A model generated the notes under the pieces. It was given only the letters and a program-made list of their open reading frames with translations. It had not been told where the DNA came from and ran no database searches. Shown piece by piece: positions 34,096 to 43,895 of a stretch of 64,000 nucleotides of DNA. The stretch lies in the NCBI GenBank assembly GCA_903835685.1, contig CAILNX010000026.1, positions 1 through 64,000 of the forward strand, written 5' to 3'. Position numbers and translations under genes: made by a program. Origin of the DNA: an uncultured delta proteobacterium (GTDB lineage: Bacteria; Desulfobacterota; Desulfovibrionia; Desulfovibrionales; Desulfovibrionaceae). Every line of letters begins with the position of its first letter. The first letter of the stretch is position 1.

Positions 34096-34416
34096 TCAGA
34101 ACTGGGCCAGGGCGGATTCGAGGCCTTCAACATTCACCCGGACCAGATCCAGGTCGCCGGTCTTGGCTCCAGCTTCGATAGCCTTGGCTAGTTCGGCCAA
34201 ATCGTCAAGCCCCATGTTCAGGAGATTGCCCTTGAGGGCATGGGCGGCCTCGGCCAGCGCCAGGAGGTCGGCGGCCTGAAGCAGGGCGGGAAAGTCCTTC
34301 AAGGCCTGGGCCACCACGCCCTGGCCCAGGGCCAGCAGTTCGGCCACGTCGCTGTCACCGAGCCCCACGGTTTCCTTCAGATGGGCGGTCACTTTCTCTT
34401 TCAGGGTCTGGGCCAT
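34096..34416 (-). CDS. Stand-alone HPt phosphotransfer protein
   Basis: 106 residues forming one helical bundle with the acceptor His59 in AEAAHALKGNLLNMG. It probably moves phosphate from the receiver domain of the hybrid kinase (next gene upstream) to the receiver protein (next gene downstream). AGGAAG lies upstream of ATG 34416. Longer open sequence upstream of this start lies in the intergenic region and is not protein-like. Confidence 0.87.
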   Translation of the reverse strand: MAQTLKEKVTAHLKETVGLGDSDVAELLALGQGVVAQALKDFPALLQAADLLALAEAAHALKGNLLNMGLDDLAELAKAIEAGAKTGDLDLVRVNVEGLESALAQF

Positions 34417-34466
34417 GGGGGAATTATTCTTCCTGTTTCGGGTTGGGGTTTCAGGGGCTTTCCAAA

Positions 34467-36380
34467 CTAGGCTTTCATGTATTTTTGCAGGAGGAAGGTC
34501 AAGGCCTCGGTCTTGAAGGGTTTGGACATGTATTCGTCCATGCCCGCGGCCCGGCAACGGTCTTCGTCCTCTTTCATGGCGTGGGCGGTCAGGGCCACGA
34601 TGGGGATGTGCACCCCGGCCTGGCGCAACCGGATGGTGGCCGTGAGTCCGTCCATGACCGGCATCTGCACGTCCATGAGCACGATGTCCGCCGAGCCCGG
34701 GTCGGCCGTGAGCCGGTCCACGGCCTCCTGGCCGTTGGCCACCATGACCACGTTCTTGACCCCCAGGTTGGCCAGGATCTTGTTCAGGAGGAGCTGGTTG
34801 AAGGTGTTGTCCTCGGCGGCCAGCACGCGCAGGGAGGAGAAATCCGCCCGGGTCCGGGGTGGGGCCTGGGTCTGGTCAGAGGGCCGGTCTTCGGGCAGGG
34901 GCTCGGGCAGGGCCAGGGTCAGGGTCAGGGAGAAAACGCTGCCCTGCCCCGGGGTGCTGCTCACCTCGATGCGCTCTCCGCCCATGAGCCGGGTCAGGTT
35001 GCTGGAAATGGTCAGGCCCAGGCCCGTGCCCCCGAAGCGCCGGGTCACGGTGCTGTCGGCCTGGTCAAAGGCCTGGAAGATTTTCTCCAGCTTGTCCGCC
35101 GGGATGCCGATGCCTGTGTCTTCCACCCCGAAGCGGATGCGGATCTTCCCGTCCTCTTGTCCAGGGGCCAGGACCTGGGCTTTCAAGGTGACCGCGCCCT
35201 GGCTGGTGAATTTCACGGCATTGCCCATGAGGTTCAGGAGAATCTGGCGCAGGCGCACGGGGTCCACCAGAACCTGGGTCGGCAGACCGGGGTCCACGTC
35301 CATGGCCAGGCTCAGGCCCTTGTCCCGGGCGGTCACGGCCAGGGCCTCCAGCACTTCGTTCAGCAGGCGGCCGAGGTCCGTGCGCTCGGGGGTGATCTCC
35401 AGGCGTCCGGCCTCGATCTTGGAGAAGTCCAGGATGTCGTTGATGATGGCCAGCAGGTTCTCGGCCGAGACCAGGATGGCCTGGACCATCTCCTGGTTCT
35501 CGGCGGTCAGCCCGGCTACGGCCAGCAGGCGGCTCATGCCCAGGATGGCGTTCATGGGTGTACGGATCTCGTGGCTCATGTTGGCCAGGAATTCGCTCTT
35601 GGCCCGGCTGGCTGCCTCGGCCGCCTCCTTGGCGGTCTGAAGCTCCTCGTTGATGCGCCGCCGCTCCTTGATACCCTCGGCCAGGCGGGAGTTGGCCTCG
35701 GACAACTCGCGGGTGCGCTCGGCCACCCGTTCCTCCAGATGGTCCCGGTGCCTTTGCAACTCCTGCTCCGAAAGGGCCAGGCGCTCCACCTTGTCCAGGA
35801 GGTCCTGGTTCATGTCCGACACAAGCTGGTACAGGCGCAGATGCTCCATGGCGTTGGCGCTGCTCTGCATGAGGATGGACAAGAGGGCCAGGGAGGAGTC
35901 CGGGATTTCCTGGACCTCTGCGGCCAGGATGCCCAGGAACACCCCGATGTCCTTGGTGGCCGTGGACAGGGCGTGGATGATGAGCTGTTGGCCCGGGGCC
36001 TGGGCCGGAACCACCACGGCCTTTTTCCGGGCCACGATCCAGGCCAGGGTCCCGCTCTCCACCAGGGCGTCCAGTTCCTGCTCCATGTCCGTAAAGCGGG
36101 TCATGGGCTGGCACATGGCCTGGGACAGGTCCATGGTCTCTTCGTCGAAAAGGTGGATGGAGGAGGCGGACAGGGCCACGATCTGGCTCACCCGGGCCCC
36201 GATTTCCTCCAGGATGGGATCAAGGGAGACCAGGGCGTCGCTCTTGGCCTGGAAATTTCCCAGGGAGGCGGCCAGGTCCAGGGCGTCCAGGGTGAAGCGG
36301 TTGACCTCCTCCAGGTAGGCCAGCCGACGTTCCAGGCCCTGGACGGAGGAGGGATCAGCGGCGCGTTTTTTGGCGCTCAT
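34467..36380 (-). CDS. Hybrid sensor histidine kinase (GAF-like, HisKA, HATPase, receiver)
   Basis: 637 residues, no membrane segment. Residues about 30-185 resemble a GAF domain, followed by a coiled coil (190-260), HisKA with [14 protein letters not shown] (His270), HATPase_c ([27 protein letters not shown]) and a C-terminal receiver with [12 protein letters not shown]. The start ATG at 36380 overlaps the HDOD stop by 4 nt (ATGA). Receiver plus the separate HPt and receiver genes downstream make a complete His-Asp-His-Asp relay. Confidence 0.92.
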   Translation of the reverse strand: MSAKKRAADPSSVQGLERRLAYLEEVNRFTLDALDLAASLGNFQAKSDALVSLDPILEEIGARVSQIVALSASSIHLFDEETMDLSQAMCQPMTRFTDMEQELDALVESGTLAWIVARKKAVVVPAQAPGQQLIIHALSTATKDIGVFLGILAAEVQEIPDSSLALLSILMQSSANAMEHLRLYQLVSDMNQDLLDKVERLALSEQELQRHRDHLEERVAERTRELSEANSRLAEGIKERRRINEELQTAKEAAEAASRAKSEFLANMSHEIRTPMNAILGMSRLLAVAGLTAENQEMVQAILVSAENLLAIINDILDFSKIEAGRLEITPERTDLGRLLNEVLEALAVTARDKGLSLAMDVDPGLPTQVLVDPVRLRQILLNLMGNAVKFTSQGAVTLKAQVLAPGQEDGKIRIRFGVEDTGIGIPADKLEKIFQAFDQADSTVTRRFGGTGLGLTISSNLTRLMGGERIEVSSTPGQGSVFSLTLTLALPEPLPEDRPSDQTQAPPRTRADFSSLRVLAAEDNTFNQLLLNKILANLGVKNVVMVANGQEAVDRLTADPGSADIVLMDVQMPVMDGLTATIRLRQAGVHIPIVALTAHAMKEDEDRCRAAGMDEYMSKPFKTEALTFLLQKYMKA

Positions 36381-37633
36381 GCCGTAAAGGCCCTCATGAT
36401 GTCCTCCACCTGCTGGTCCACCTGGGGGACCAGGGCCGAGAGGACGTTTTTGGACAGGCCGAGCAGGTCCCAGGCCTCGGGAACGAGCGGGGGCACCAGG
36501 CGGGTGCCGCTGGACCCGATGGCCAGGGTGTGGGCCACCACGTCGGCCACGTGCAGAATGGCCGGCTCCAGCGGGTTGCGCGAGGACAGGGGGTTGTGGT
36601 GGCCCTGGATGGCGTTCTCCAAGGTCACCGGGAATTTCCATTCCTTGAGCAGGGCCCCGGCCAGTTTGGCGTGGTTGAAGCCCCAGACCTCGGCCTCGGC
36701 CTCGGTCACGGTGATATTTTTTTCCGCGGCTTTCACCACGGCCTCCCGGGCCAGGGCCGGAAAATTGCGGAACATGACCAGTCGGCCGATATCGTGCAGC
36801 ATCCCGGCCACGAAGAAGCGCTCCTCGCCCGGATTGCGCATGCGTCCGGCCAAAAGCCGGGCCAGGATGCCGCAGGCCACGCTGTGCCGCCAGAAGGAGG
36901 CCATGTCCATGATCTCGGCCGGGATGTCCTTGAAGGCGCTGATGACCGAGACGCCCAGGGCCAGATTGGTGAGCTGGTTGGTGCCGGTGATGGTCACGGC
37001 CCGGGACAGGGTGTCCACCTTGTTGGGAAAGCCGTAGAAGGAGCTGTTCACCAGCCTGAGCAGCTTGGCCGAAAGGCTGGTGTCCTTGCCGATAATGTCG
37101 GCCACGAACGAGGCTGAACTGTTGGGATTCTTCAAGGCCTCGATGATCTGGTGGAAGATGTCCGGCAGGGAGGCCAGGTCGTTCTTGCCCTGGATGATGG
37201 AGGCCAGGGTGGGCGGTTTGGGCAGGACCGCGCCCTCGTCCCGGGCCGGCACATTGATGCGGGTGCGGGCGAAGTCCGCCACCACCTTGTCCACGCCCTC
37301 GGCCTGGAGCTTTGCGGCGGTGCGCAACACGGAAATCTTCATGAGTTCGCGCACGGCCTCGTGGTCCCGGTTGGCCAGGGCGAACTGTCGGGAGATGAGC
37401 ACCTTGGCCGCCTGCAACACCCGGGGCTCCAGGCGTTTCAGCTTTTCCGCCGTGGCTTGCTCGGCCGTGGCCCCTTCCACGTCGGCCTCGGTCACCCCCC
37501 AGATCTTGCACACCCGGAGAATCTTCTCCGTGACCTCCTGGCCCTTGCCCAGAATCAACCGGCCCTGGGGCGAGTTCAAGTCCGCCGACAGGGTCATGCC
37601 TGGTTGGAGGTCCTGCAAGGGAAGAAGGCCCAT
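36377..37633 (-). CDS. HDOD-domain signalling protein
   Basis: 418 residues. An N-terminal DUF3391-like part (LLPLQDLQPGMTLSADL) of about 60 residues is followed by a linker and an HDOD domain (about 145-350) with SAKLLRLVNSSFYG, ITGTNQLTNLALG and a remaining HD-like FVAGMLHDIGRLVMF. HDOD proteins usually lack phosphodiesterase activity and act as signalling scaffolds. First gene of the HDOD / hybrid kinase / HPt / receiver operon, with ATGA coupling to the kinase. Confidence 0.9.
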   Translation of the reverse strand: MGLLPLQDLQPGMTLSADLNSPQGRLILGKGQEVTEKILRVCKIWGVTEADVEGATAEQATAEKLKRLEPRVLQAAKVLISRQFALANRDHEAVRELMKISVLRTAAKLQAEGVDKVVADFARTRINVPARDEGAVLPKPPTLASIIQGKNDLASLPDIFHQIIEALKNPNSSASFVADIIGKDTSLSAKLLRLVNSSFYGFPNKVDTLSRAVTITGTNQLTNLALGVSVISAFKDIPAEIMDMASFWRHSVACGILARLLAGRMRNPGEERFFVAGMLHDIGRLVMFRNFPALAREAVVKAAEKNITVTEAEAEVWGFNHAKLAGALLKEWKFPVTLENAIQGHHNPLSSRNPLEPAILHVADVVAHTLAIGSSGTRLVPPLVPEAWDLLGLSKNVLSALVPQVDQQVEDIMRAFTA

Positions 37634-37742
37634 GGCGCGCTCCGGGGTCTTTCGGCCTGGAATTTTCAGTATCCCGCCGTGAACCTTGAGCTTTGGCTTA
37701 TTTCGGCCTTGGGGTCAAGACCGTCCGGAGCGGAGGCATTTT

Positions 37743-39812
37743 TCAGTCATCCAGGACCTGGGCCACTTTCAGTTCGTTGGTCAGGGGGTCCACCCGCTTA
37801 AAGACAACCAGGCAGGGCTTTCCGGGGTAGAGCTTGTCCCCGAGCATGTTCTTGGGCACCCGGGTGTAGATCTGGAGCTCGGGCAGGGCCAGGGTGGCCA
37901 TGGGGCCGTTTTCGTCCACCATGACCGCCGGGTACTCCCGGCCCAGGTTCTGGGCCAGGTGCACCAGCCGCCAGTAGCGGGGCCGGAAGCGCTGGATTTG
38001 GGACACGGCCTCCAGCCGGGAGCCGAGCAGGGGCAGCAGGGCCTCCAGGTCCTGGGCGCTGAACCGGGGCTGGCCGGTCTCGGCCAGATGGCAGAGCTGG
38101 GCCACGTTGAGGAAATCCGGATAGCGGCGCAGGGGCGAGGTGCTCGGGGCGTAGGCGGGCAGGCCCAGGCCCGCGTGGGGTCGGGGCCGGGTCTCCAGCA
38201 GGGGGGCCGAGAGCACCCGCACCACCCGGTAGATGTCCTCGGCCCGCTCCCAGACCCCGGCCATTTCCTGGCCGATGGCGATGTCCTGGGTGCGGTGGAG
38301 CAGGACCGCCCCGGCCTTGTGGGCCAGGTCGGCCACGGCCCAGTTGGCCAGGATCATGAATTCGCTGACCACAAGCTCGGCCTGGTCCATGCGGGGTTTG
38401 AGCGTCAGCTCCACCCGGGTCTCGCCCGTGTCCGGGTCCTGGGTCAGGACCAGGTGGGGGTCGGGCTTCTTGATGACCACCGCGCCCCGGGCCAGGCGGG
38501 CCTCAAAGGCCTTGCCAGCGGCTTGCATGGCCAGGGCCAGGTCCGGGTCGCTGCCCTCGGCCAGGGCCGTCTCGACCTTTTCATAGGTGGTGTTGGCCAC
38601 CTGGACGAATCCCGTGCGCGGGGTGGCGCCCAGGAGCTGGCCCGCGTGGTCCAGGCGGATGTCCAGGATCAGGGCGGGCCGGGGGCCGTCGGCCAGGAGG
38701 CTGAAGAGGCGCAGGCCCAGGGCCTCGGGCATCATGTGGCTCGATCCCTCGGGCAGGTACAGGCTGGTGGCCCGGTGCATGACCGCGCGGTCCAGGGGCG
38801 AGCCGAACTCCCAGTGCAGGCAGGGCCGGGCCAAGGCGATGGACACCAGGAACCCCTCATCCGTGGCCGCCACCTTGAAGGCGTCGTCGATGTCCCGGGT
38901 GGTCTCGGCGTCGATGCTCACGAATCCGGGTTCGATCGCGGCCTGGTCAACGGCTTGGCCCACGGTTTGGGTCACGACTTGGGTCAGGGCCACGATCTCT
39001 CCGGCAAAGGGCGCGGACCAGGAATCGTCGGCCGCGTAGTCGGCCTCGTCCAGCAGGCTGTTGTAGTGTCTGGGCACCAGTTCCCAGGCCTGGGCCAGGA
39101 GCAGGGCCAGGCAGGGGTGCTCGGGCAGGCCCTTGGTCAGCATCTTCCATAAATCCTCGGTGCCCGAGGAATGGGGGTTGGCCAGGCGGTCCTTCAAAAG
39201 ATCGGTCAGGCGGGCGGAAATCTCCGGGTCCGGCTCCGGGGGCCGTGGCGCGTCCGGCCGACAGACCCGGTCCCAGAGGGCGCGCAGGAAATCCGTGCCC
39301 AGGCTGGAGAGCCGCTCCATCTCGTGCTGGATTCGCTGATGCTCCAGGCGTTCCTCCACCTTGGCCTTGGGAAAGACCTCGAATTCCGGGGGATGGAATT
39401 TGAAATGGGTGCGCGCGGCGAGCATGGCCCGACCGAGGGCGGCCAGTTCGTCCGGCCCGGGCTGGTCCCATAGGAGCCCGGCGAACCAGGTCACGGGCGC
39501 GTGGTCCACCTCGCCCTGGGCCAGTTCCCACAACTCCAGGATGTCCAGGCCTTTCTCGATCTCCTCGCGCCGGGCCTGATGCAAGTCCAGGCGGGACTCC
39601 ATGTCCGCGCGGGAGGCCTCGCCCGAATAGAGGGGACCGGACCAGGGCAGGACCCGGTTGGCCGCCAGCTTGGTCTCCCGGCGGCTGGCCGTGAACAGGC
39701 GCAGGCGTCCGGCCTGCTCCTCCACCACATAGGCCGCGTGGGGTCGGTCGTTCTGGAGAAATTCGACGATGCTGCCCGGTCTGGGGCCTTGGCTGGTTTT
39801 GAGCAACGACAC
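37743..39812 (-). CDS. RNB-domain exoribonuclease (RNase II/R-like)
   Basis: 689 residues. The catalytic RNB domain (about 290-600) has SIDAETTRDIDDAF with the acidic cluster that binds Mg, ALARPCLHWEFGSPLDRAVM and the late APSTSPLRRYPDFLN. The N-terminal 280 residues are unlike the two cold-shock domains of E. coli RNase II, and the S1 domain at the C-terminus is short. It should degrade RNA processively from the 3' end. The architecture resembles the shorter RNB proteins of cyanobacteria and delta-proteobacteria. Confidence 0.87.
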   Translation of the reverse strand: MSLLKTSQGPRPGSIVEFLQNDRPHAAYVVEEQAGRLRLFTASRRETKLAANRVLPWSGPLYSGEASRADMESRLDLHQARREEIEKGLDILELWELAQGEVDHAPVTWFAGLLWDQPGPDELAALGRAMLAARTHFKFHPPEFEVFPKAKVEERLEHQRIQHEMERLSSLGTDFLRALWDRVCRPDAPRPPEPDPEISARLTDLLKDRLANPHSSGTEDLWKMLTKGLPEHPCLALLLAQAWELVPRHYNSLLDEADYAADDSWSAPFAGEIVALTQVVTQTVGQAVDQAAIEPGFVSIDAETTRDIDDAFKVAATDEGFLVSIALARPCLHWEFGSPLDRAVMHRATSLYLPEGSSHMMPEALGLRLFSLLADGPRPALILDIRLDHAGQLLGATPRTGFVQVANTTYEKVETALAEGSDPDLALAMQAAGKAFEARLARGAVVIKKPDPHLVLTQDPDTGETRVELTLKPRMDQAELVVSEFMILANWAVADLAHKAGAVLLHRTQDIAIGQEMAGVWERAEDIYRVVRVLSAPLLETRPRPHAGLGLPAYAPSTSPLRRYPDFLNVAQLCHLAETGQPRFSAQDLEALLPLLGSRLEAVSQIQRFRPRYWRLVHLAQNLGREYPAVMVDENGPMATLALPELQIYTRVPKNMLGDKLYPGKPCLVVFKRVDPLTNELKVAQVLDD

Positions 39813-39835
39813 GGATGATCCCTTGGGTTCGTGGA

Positions 39836-39860
39836 CGAAAAAGCCGGACGCATCCGGCTC
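39836..39860 (-). terminator. Intrinsic terminator of the AICAR transformylase gene
   Basis: AGCCGGA/TCCGGCT stem with a 4-nt loop, followed on the minus strand by TTTTTCG, about 53 bases after the stop codon at 39913. Confidence 0.8.
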
Positions 39861-39912
39861 TCGCTTGTTAGTATCGGATACCGGCCCAAGGACCGGGAAT
39901 ATTGCCGTTGTC

Positions 39913-41187
39913 CTAGTGCTTGAACGAGCGCTGGCCGGTGAAGACCATGGCCACCTGGGGCTTGGCCGCGTTCACGGCCTCGACGATCTCGTGGTCGCGG
40001 ATGGAGCCCCCGGGCTGGGCAATGGCCGTGATCCCCTGCTCGATGCACAGGTCCACCCCGTCCCGGAAGGGGAAGAACCCGTCGGACACGGCTACGGACC
40101 CGGGCAGGCCGCCCTTGGCCTGGGCCGTGCGGGCCTCGATGTCGGCCAATTTGGTGGCCAGGTCCGCCTCGGTCTTGGCCTTGGCCTTGAGCTCGTAGAT
40201 GGACAGCCCGAGTTCCTTGAAGCTCAAGGAGTCGGCGTACTTGGTGTAGGCCTTGGCGATGGTCGCGTCCACGCAGCCGACCCGGTCCTGCTCGCCCGTG
40301 CCCACGGACACCGTGGCCCCGTCCCGGGCGAAGATGATGGAGTTGGAGCTCACTCCGGCCTCCACGGCCCAGGCGAACAGCAGATCGTCGGCCTCCTTGG
40401 CCGAGGGCCTGCGGGCCAGGGTGTCCACCCCGTCCTTTTTGGCCGTGGCCGGGAGAAAGTCCGCAGTGGAGAGGATGCGGTTGCGGAAGGAGAACTGGAC
40501 CACCAGCCCGCCGTCCACCAGGGATTTGATCTCCAGGAAGGGCTGGCCCACCAGAACGCTCAAATCGCCCAGGGCTGGAATCTCCAGGATGCGCAGGTTC
40601 TTGCGGCCTTTGAGCACGTCCAAGGCCCCGGGCTGGAATCCGGGCGCGGCCACCACCTCGAAATAAAAGCTGTTGATGAGTTCGGCCGTGTCCTTGCCCA
40701 AGGGCCGGTTGACCACCACCGTTCCGCCAAAGGCCGCGATGCGGTCGGCCCAGAAGGCCTTTTCCACGGCCACGGCCAGGCCCTGATCCGACCAGGCCGC
40801 GCCGCAGGGATTGTTGTGCTTGAGGATGACCGCCGCGGGCTTGGCCGTCAAATACTGGAGGATGTTGATCCCGTTGTCCACGTCCGTGAGGTTGATCTTG
40901 CCCGGGTGCTTCCCGGCCTGGACCATCTGGGATTCGTCCAGAGAGGCCACCAGTCCCTGCCCGGCCGGGCGGAACTCCACGCCCTCAAGCGTGAGGCCCC
41001 CGCCGGTCAGCTCGTACAGGGCCGCGGGCTGGTCGGGGTTCTCGCCGTAGCGCAAGCCCTTGGTCTGGTTGTCCAGGTGCCAGGTGCGCTTCTTGAATTT
41101 GAGTTCCTGGTCGCCCAGGCGGATGGACATCTCGGCCGGGAAGGGGTCCTTGACCACGGTCTTGTACATGTCTTTGAGATTGCTCAT
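39913..41187 (-). CDS. purH: Stand-alone AICAR transformylase (PurH C-terminal part)
   Basis: 424 residues corresponding only to the AICAR formyltransferase half of PurH: LRYGENPDQPAALYE, LDESQMVQAGKHPGKINL, ILKHNNPCGAAWS (the catalytic Lys-His), SNSIIFARDGATVSVG and DGFFPFRDGVDLCIEQG. The N-terminal IMP cyclohydrolase (MGS) domain is missing and the start has its own ribosome region, so this is not a truncation by frameshift. It adds the last formyl group of purine synthesis; an IMP cyclohydrolase must be encoded elsewhere. Confidence 0.93.
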   Translation of the reverse strand: MSNLKDMYKTVVKDPFPAEMSIRLGDQELKFKKRTWHLDNQTKGLRYGENPDQPAALYELTGGGLTLEGVEFRPAGQGLVASLDESQMVQAGKHPGKINLTDVDNGINILQYLTAKPAAVILKHNNPCGAAWSDQGLAVAVEKAFWADRIAAFGGTVVVNRPLGKDTAELINSFYFEVVAAPGFQPGALDVLKGRKNLRILEIPALGDLSVLVGQPFLEIKSLVDGGLVVQFSFRNRILSTADFLPATAKKDGVDTLARRPSAKEADDLLFAWAVEAGVSSNSIIFARDGATVSVGTGEQDRVGCVDATIAKAYTKYADSLSFKELGLSIYELKAKAKTEADLATKLADIEARTAQAKGGLPGSVAVSDGFFPFRDGVDLCIEQGITAIAQPGGSIRDHEIVEAVNAAKPQVAMVFTGQRSFKH

Positions 41188-41312
41188 GGTATTTGCTCCG
41201 AATATGGCCCGTGGGCCGGGGTTGGTCGAAAAGGGAGCATACCACTAGCACAGGCGCGGCCCGGGGGCAATTCACCCCCGGGCAGGGGAGGCGGAGGGGT
41301 TGGAAGGCGCAG

Positions 41313-43661
41313 CTACTTCCCGAATATCTTGCCCAAAAGGTCCTTCGCGCCCTTGCCCGAGGACGAGGGCTGGTTCTTGGACGAGGCGGTCTTGTTCAGG
41401 CCCAGGGCCGCGCCCGCGCCCTTGAGCAGACCCCCGGCCACGTTCACCGGGGCCGAGAGTATCTCCTTGGCCAGTTCCCCGGTGGCCAGTCCGTAGCCAG
41501 GCTTGGAAAAGGTCCCGGAGATGCGGATGGGCACCGTGAGGCCAAAGGTGTCGTCCGAGCCCTTGCCGCCCTGGCCCTGGCCGGTCAAGGCCAGCTTGGG
41601 CCTCAGCAGATAGTCGATCTCCTCGGTTCCCAGGTTGGCCGTGCCCTCGCCCGTGGCCCGCAGGGCCGGGGCCTTTAAGGACAGGTCCTTGTTGGTGATG
41701 AGTCCGTTGACAATGGTCAGGCTCCCGGACAGTTCGCCGAAATCGGTCTTCTTGCCCTGCCCGGCCTGCCCGGCGTCGCCGCTTCGGGTGCCGGACGAGG
41801 CGGCCTTGGCCAGGCCCAGGAAGTCCACGCCCGGGAACACCCCGTCCTTGACGTGGAAATCAGCCTTGCCGTTCAGGCTCCGCTTCATCTCCGGGGTGGT
41901 GTCGCCCAGGCAACGCAGGTCCGCGTTCAAATTCACCCGGCCTTGCAGGGAATCGTGGCCGAGCAGGTCCTTGAGCAGCGGTCCGGCGTTGACCCCGCTG
42001 ACCGCAGCGGTCAGGGCCGTGGTTGGTTCGGCCTTGGCCGCGTCCAGGGCCAGGGCGGCCACCACGGAGCCCTGGTACAGATTGACCTTGGCCGGTTTCA
42101 CGGACACCAGGCCGTCCCAGGCCTTGAAGGCCAGCTCCACGTTTTCCATATGCACGTTGGCCGCCTTGAGCCGTCCGGCCGCGAGGCTTCCCTCCACACG
42201 CAGGCCGCGCAGGGTCTCCACCGGGATGACCTGTCCGGGCTTGCCGCTGCCTTGGTCCTTGGCTCCGGCTTCCTTGCCCGAGGTTTTTTCGGACTTGTCG
42301 GCGGACTTTTCGCCGGATTTGGGCGGCAGGTAGCGGTCCAGGTCCAGGGCGTCCACAGCCAGGGTGAAGGCGGCGGCGGGCTTGGCCTTCAGGTCCTTGA
42401 CCTTGGCCTCGCCGGTGATCCGGCTTCCGTCCAGGCCCAGGTCCAGGCCGCTGACCGTGGCCTGGTCCGGGGTCAGGTCCAGCTTCAGGGCCGCGCTGAC
42501 AGCGGTCAGGGCCTTGGGATCGGCCATGTGCTGGGGCAGGCCCAGTTGGGCCAGGGCCTCGCGCACGTTGCCCGGGGTCAGGGCGAAATTGCCGCGCACG
42601 GTCAGCCCGTCCTTGAAGCCCACCACGGGTTCGCCGGTCAGGGTCAGGCCCAGGGCGGCCAGGGTCAGATTGCGTGCGGCCGCGATCCCGGCCTTCAAAT
42701 CCAGGTCCAGGTCCCCGCTGATCTTGGCCGACACGGGCTGGGCGGTATCGGTCAGTTTCAGGCCCTGCGCGGTCAGGACCAGGCCCTTGATCCCAAAGGT
42801 CTGGGCGGCCAGGTCCAGGTTCAGGTCCCCGGTCAGGTCCAGGGCCGCCGAACCGCCGGGCACGGCCTGGCCCTGGGCCTTGACGCCGAAGGCCACCTTG
42901 GCCAGGGCGAATTTCTGGGCGGGCAGGTCCATGGCGGCCAGGGCCTTCAGGGTCACGGCCGCCGTGAGGTCCGGGTCGGCGCTGGCGGCTTTGAAGGACA
43001 GGGCGATGTCCGTGGGGTCAGTCAGGTTCAGGAGGCCCGTGGTCAGGTTCAGGCCGGAAATTTCATAGCGCGCCTTGGCCGGGCGATCCTCCCAGACCAC
43101 CTGGGCGTCGGTCATGCGTATTTCTCCCACGGTCAGGTCGATGCCCCCTTGGGCCTTGGACAGCGCGGCCACGGGAGTGGCGGTCTCCTTGGCCTGGATT
43201 TTGTCTTCGGGCGTGGCCGAGGCCATGATCTTGGTCTGGGACAGCCCTCCCCAGGTGGTGGTCCCGTCCTCGGCCGTGATCAGGCGCAGGCGCAGGCCGT
43301 CGAGGTCCACGCGCTTGACCTGCACCTTGCCGGAGATGAGCGGCAGGAGCTTCACGGCCACCTCGGCCCGGGTCACTTCCACGAAACGGGTCTCGCCAAA
43401 GGCCGGGGGGCTGGACAGGTGCATGGGGCCGATGCTCACCCCGACCCAGGGGAAGACCGAAAGCTTGATGTCCCCGTCCAGGGACAGTTCCTGGCCGGTG
43501 TGGTCGCGGACCAGCTGGGCGATGCGGGCCTTGTGGGCGTTGGGATCGAAGAGGGCCAGGGCCATGGCCATGGCCGCCAGGATGAGCAGGATGAAGACGC
43601 CGCAACCGATGAGGATGTATTTGACGGGCCGGGATATCGAGGGGGTCGTGGGGACGGTCAT
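41313..43661 (-). CDS. AsmA-family inner-membrane-anchored protein
   Basis: 782 residues. One membrane helix near the start (about 14-38), then the family opening ALFDPNAHKARIAQLVRDHTGQELSLDGDI (shown here in the parts FDPNAHKARI and LSLDGDIKLS). A long repetitive beta-rich periplasmic body ends with a domain like the AsmA C-terminus (SLNGKADFHVKDGVFPGVDF). A Lys/Ser-rich insert lies near 425-450. AsmA-like proteins are thought to move phospholipid between the membranes. It is divergent from the LppC-like lipoprotein. Confidence 0.88.
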   Translation of the reverse strand: MTVPTTPSISRPVKYILIGCGVFILLILAAMAMALALFDPNAHKARIAQLVRDHTGQELSLDGDIKLSVFPWVGVSIGPMHLSSPPAFGETRFVEVTRAEVAVKLLPLISGKVQVKRVDLDGLRLRLITAEDGTTTWGGLSQTKIMASATPEDKIQAKETATPVAALSKAQGGIDLTVGEIRMTDAQVVWEDRPAKARYEISGLNLTTGLLNLTDPTDIALSFKAASADPDLTAAVTLKALAAMDLPAQKFALAKVAFGVKAQGQAVPGGSAALDLTGDLNLDLAAQTFGIKGLVLTAQGLKLTDTAQPVSAKISGDLDLDLKAGIAAARNLTLAALGLTLTGEPVVGFKDGLTVRGNFALTPGNVREALAQLGLPQHMADPKALTAVSAALKLDLTPDQATVSGLDLGLDGSRITGEAKVKDLKAKPAAAFTLAVDALDLDRYLPPKSGEKSADKSEKTSGKEAGAKDQGSGKPGQVIPVETLRGLRVEGSLAAGRLKAANVHMENVELAFKAWDGLVSVKPAKVNLYQGSVVAALALDAAKAEPTTALTAAVSGVNAGPLLKDLLGHDSLQGRVNLNADLRCLGDTTPEMKRSLNGKADFHVKDGVFPGVDFLGLAKAASSGTRSGDAGQAGQGKKTDFGELSGSLTIVNGLITNKDLSLKAPALRATGEGTANLGTEEIDYLLRPKLALTGQGQGGKGSDDTFGLTVPIRISGTFSKPGYGLATGELAKEILSAPVNVAGGLLKGAGAALGLNKTASSKNQPSSSGKGAKDLLGKIFGK

Positions 43662-43895
43662 GGGCGAACTCCATGGGTTTGCGGCGGGCGGCGGCCAGCG
43701 GGGGGCGGGCCGGGGATCGCCTGGTATGGGAGTCAGTCTGCCTTCAATATCTCTTTCCGGGCAAAGGAGGCAACCCTTTTCCCGCCATTCTCACAACCTT
43801 GCGCTTCGGCCCCGGATAGCGTAACCCTTCCCCGTTCCGGGGAGGGGCGCGGCCCTTACGGCCCCGCCATCCCCTCGACCTTTGCAGGTGTGAAT

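Noticed and set aside
34467-37511. Single 1014-codon kinase frame running through the HDOD gene
   Set aside because: Residues before ATG 36380 are an out-of-frame reading of the HDOD gene; the ATGA overlap at 36377-36380 marks the true start.
41260-41283. GC-rich hairpin CCCGGGGG/CCCCCGGG between purH and the AsmA-like gene
   Set aside because: No T-run on either side and it lies upstream of purH, so there is no support for a terminator or operator call.
41853-43895. Very long 5' extension of the LppC-like reading frame
   Set aside because: This part is antisense to the AsmA-like gene; the lipoprotein signal peptide and ribosome site place the true start at 43896 or 43959.
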